This document shows, piece after piece, positions 62,749-64,000 of a stretch of DNA of 64,000 nt. The DNA is from Aquila chrysaetos chrysaetos (Eukaryota; Chordata; Aves; Accipitriformes; Accipitridae), in assembly GCF_900496995.4 (NCBI RefSeq), contig NC_044004.1:84079538-84143537 (forward strand). Reading direction: 5' to 3'. Position 1 is the first letter of the stretch. Every line of letters starts with the position of its first letter. Below the pieces are notes generated by a model. That model made no database searches, had not been told where the DNA came from, and worked only from the letters and a program-made list of their open reading frames with translations. The position numbers were made by a program, and so were the translations under genes.

Positions 62749-63744
62749 ATGTATGGCAAACCTGTTGTTGTTGCTTTGGTTCTTTATCTGGTCTTAATGG
62801 CAGGGTCAGAAGGTAAGAAAATGGTCTCTTAAAACTCACATAAGCAATGAATAAATAAATAAATAAATAAATATGCAAGTGGGCTTATGCTATGTTAATG
62901 TTGACTTTTTGCAAGAGGTGTGCATCTTCAATAAATTGTCGTTCAGAAGTAAAAAGTATCATTTGTATTTGCATCTGTTAGGATGTTGTGGCTGTTTCCA
63001 GGGGTAAAATATGCTTCTGTCAGAAAATTAGTTCATTCCTATGCCATAATATATGCCTTACCCTAGATTTTAAGAAATGTTTGAATTAAGACAGGACTTT
63101 TTTTCTAAATGTGTCCATACATCTCTTCTTTTCGAAATGACAACTTTCTCCTATTTGTACTTTGATTCTTGGTAGGCGGGTTGATGATAGTTCTTCCTCA
63201 AAGCAAGAATTATGCAATTTGCAGAAAAGAATAAAGAATATGAGCAGATGATCATGGCAGGAACTAGTAAACAATATGTGGACATAGTTAATGACGTTAA
63301 CCTACTTTGTTCAAGTGATGCTATTCAGGTGTAGAATCTGGCCAGGCACAAATACACTATGAAAACATCTAAGTATTTTCACTTAGAGATACAAGTTTAA
63401 CTTTAAATGCATCTGCATACCAGCAGCTCTGAAAATATAACTGCTGCTGTTGTGCAGATGCAGTTAATTTTATCTCAAAGTCTTCAGCAAATGCGAGTGT
63501 CTGAGTAACAAGAAGGCGGCTGACAGAAGGGAATACTCTTTGCTTCACAGGAGCAAATAATGAGATTGTTCATTTATCTAGACGTAACTTATTTTTGTTC
63601 TACAGGTAAGGCCCTGGCGAAGACAAAAGAAAAAGGCTTCCAGTGCCTGTGCATAAGCACTCATTCCAAGTTCATCCCTCCCAAGGCTATTCAGAATGTG
63701 AGATTAAGCCAAAGAGGACCTCTCTGCAAAAATGTGGAAATCAT
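62749..63744 (+). CDS. Second CXCL8-like chemokine lacking the ELR motif (partial, exons 1-2)
   Basis: Secreted CXC chemokine of the same family as the gene at 56691. Exon 1 is 62749-62812 (64 bp) and exon 2 is 63606-63744 (139 bp, one codon longer than its neighbour). Exons 3 and 4 must lie beyond the window. Exon 1 gives a signal peptide (MYGKPVVVALVLYLVLMAGS). Exon 2 has cysteines 35, 37 and 62 and the shared HSKFI-PK-IQNV and CKNVEI blocks. Directly before CxC stand Gly-Phe-Gln instead of Glu-Leu-Arg, and the region is lysine-rich (KTKEKG). ELR is needed by classical CXCR1/2 ligands, so receptor use may differ; that is inference. Splice sites and frame are intact, so it looks like a working gene. 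It could correspond to a third avian CXCL8-like gene, but I cannot assign a name. Confidence 0.92.
62847..62873. repeat. (AAAT)n microsatellite in intron 1 of the second chemokine gene
   Basis: About six near-perfect ATAA/AAAT units just 35 bp after the exon 1 donor. Confidence 0.9.
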
Positions 63745-64000
63745 GTGAGCACTTTTGCAAAATATCATCTGGCTTTCAATAGGAGGAAGTGACTTGGCAT
63801 TTCACACTCTAGTTACTTATTTACTTTGGGTGGAATTATATGTCCCTTGCAAAGCCTCATAGATGCTAAGTATAAGGTATTAGGCCTTCTATCCAAAGGA
63901 ATAAGCTAACTGCCTGCCAATGTTACAAGCCACTTCCAGACAGTATTTTAAAAATCTCTCTATGCTAATATCTTAAATATGACAAACACCAGAGGAGAGA
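63745..64000 (+). other. Intron 2 (part) of the second chemokine gene
   Basis: It begins with the donor GTGAGC. No exon 3 acceptor is reached before the window ends. Confidence 0.8.

Noticed and set aside
1-64000. Search for CRISPR arrays, tRNA or rRNA genes, operons and phage-like modules
   Set aside because: None seen. The intron-rich genes and CR1 elements show vertebrate nuclear DNA.

Overview
The window is nuclear DNA of a bird. It has multi-exon genes with GT-AG introns, CR1 LINE tails, and a solo LTR whose ends match a family common in avian genomes. Its presence hints at a non-galliform (neoavian) species, which is an inference. The gene order is (albumin-family gene 3' end, +) - RASSF6 (-) - long gene-poor stretch - ELR+ CXCL8-like chemokine (+) - second CXCL8-like chemokine lacking ELR (+, truncated by the window edge). 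This is the bird counterpart of human 4q13 (ALB/AFP/AFM - RASSF6 - CXCL8 cluster).

Region by region. 1-4.5 kb holds the last four coding exons of an albumin-superfamily gene; exon lengths 139, 224 and 133 match the family, and the terminal coding exon ends at 4224. 4.5-8 kb is intergenic, with only a speculative minus-strand spliced mini-gene (5387-6284). 8.0-23.6 kb (with a possible 5' UTR exon near 28.2 kb) is RASSF6 on the minus strand. I could join ten coding exons, all in phase, into a 341-residue protein with an RA domain and a C-terminal SARAH domain. 28-56 kb has no gene I can support. It holds CR1 and older LINE remnants, two copies of a dispersed repeat (36.3-36.9 and 41.9-42.4 kb), and one orphan coding-like fragment at 43.87-44.0 kb. 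56.4-59.4 kb is a complete four-exon ELR+ CXC chemokine gene with an AP-1/kappaB/TATA promoter and a very AU-rich 3' UTR. 60,927-61,500 is a solo LTR with 5-bp target-site duplications. 62.68 kb to the end holds exons 1 and 2 of a second chemokine in which the ELR tripeptide is replaced by Gly-Phe-Gln.

The genes are independent units: a plasma transport-type secreted protein, a Hippo/apoptosis scaffold, and two secreted leukocyte attractants that are probably tandem duplicates. The most interesting points are the ELR loss beside an intact ELR+ paralogue, the LTR between them, the donor-like start of exon 2 in both chemokines, the orphan coding-like fragment at 43.9 kb and the possible small membrane-protein gene near 6 kb. 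No prokaryotic-type system (CRISPR, operon, phage) is present.
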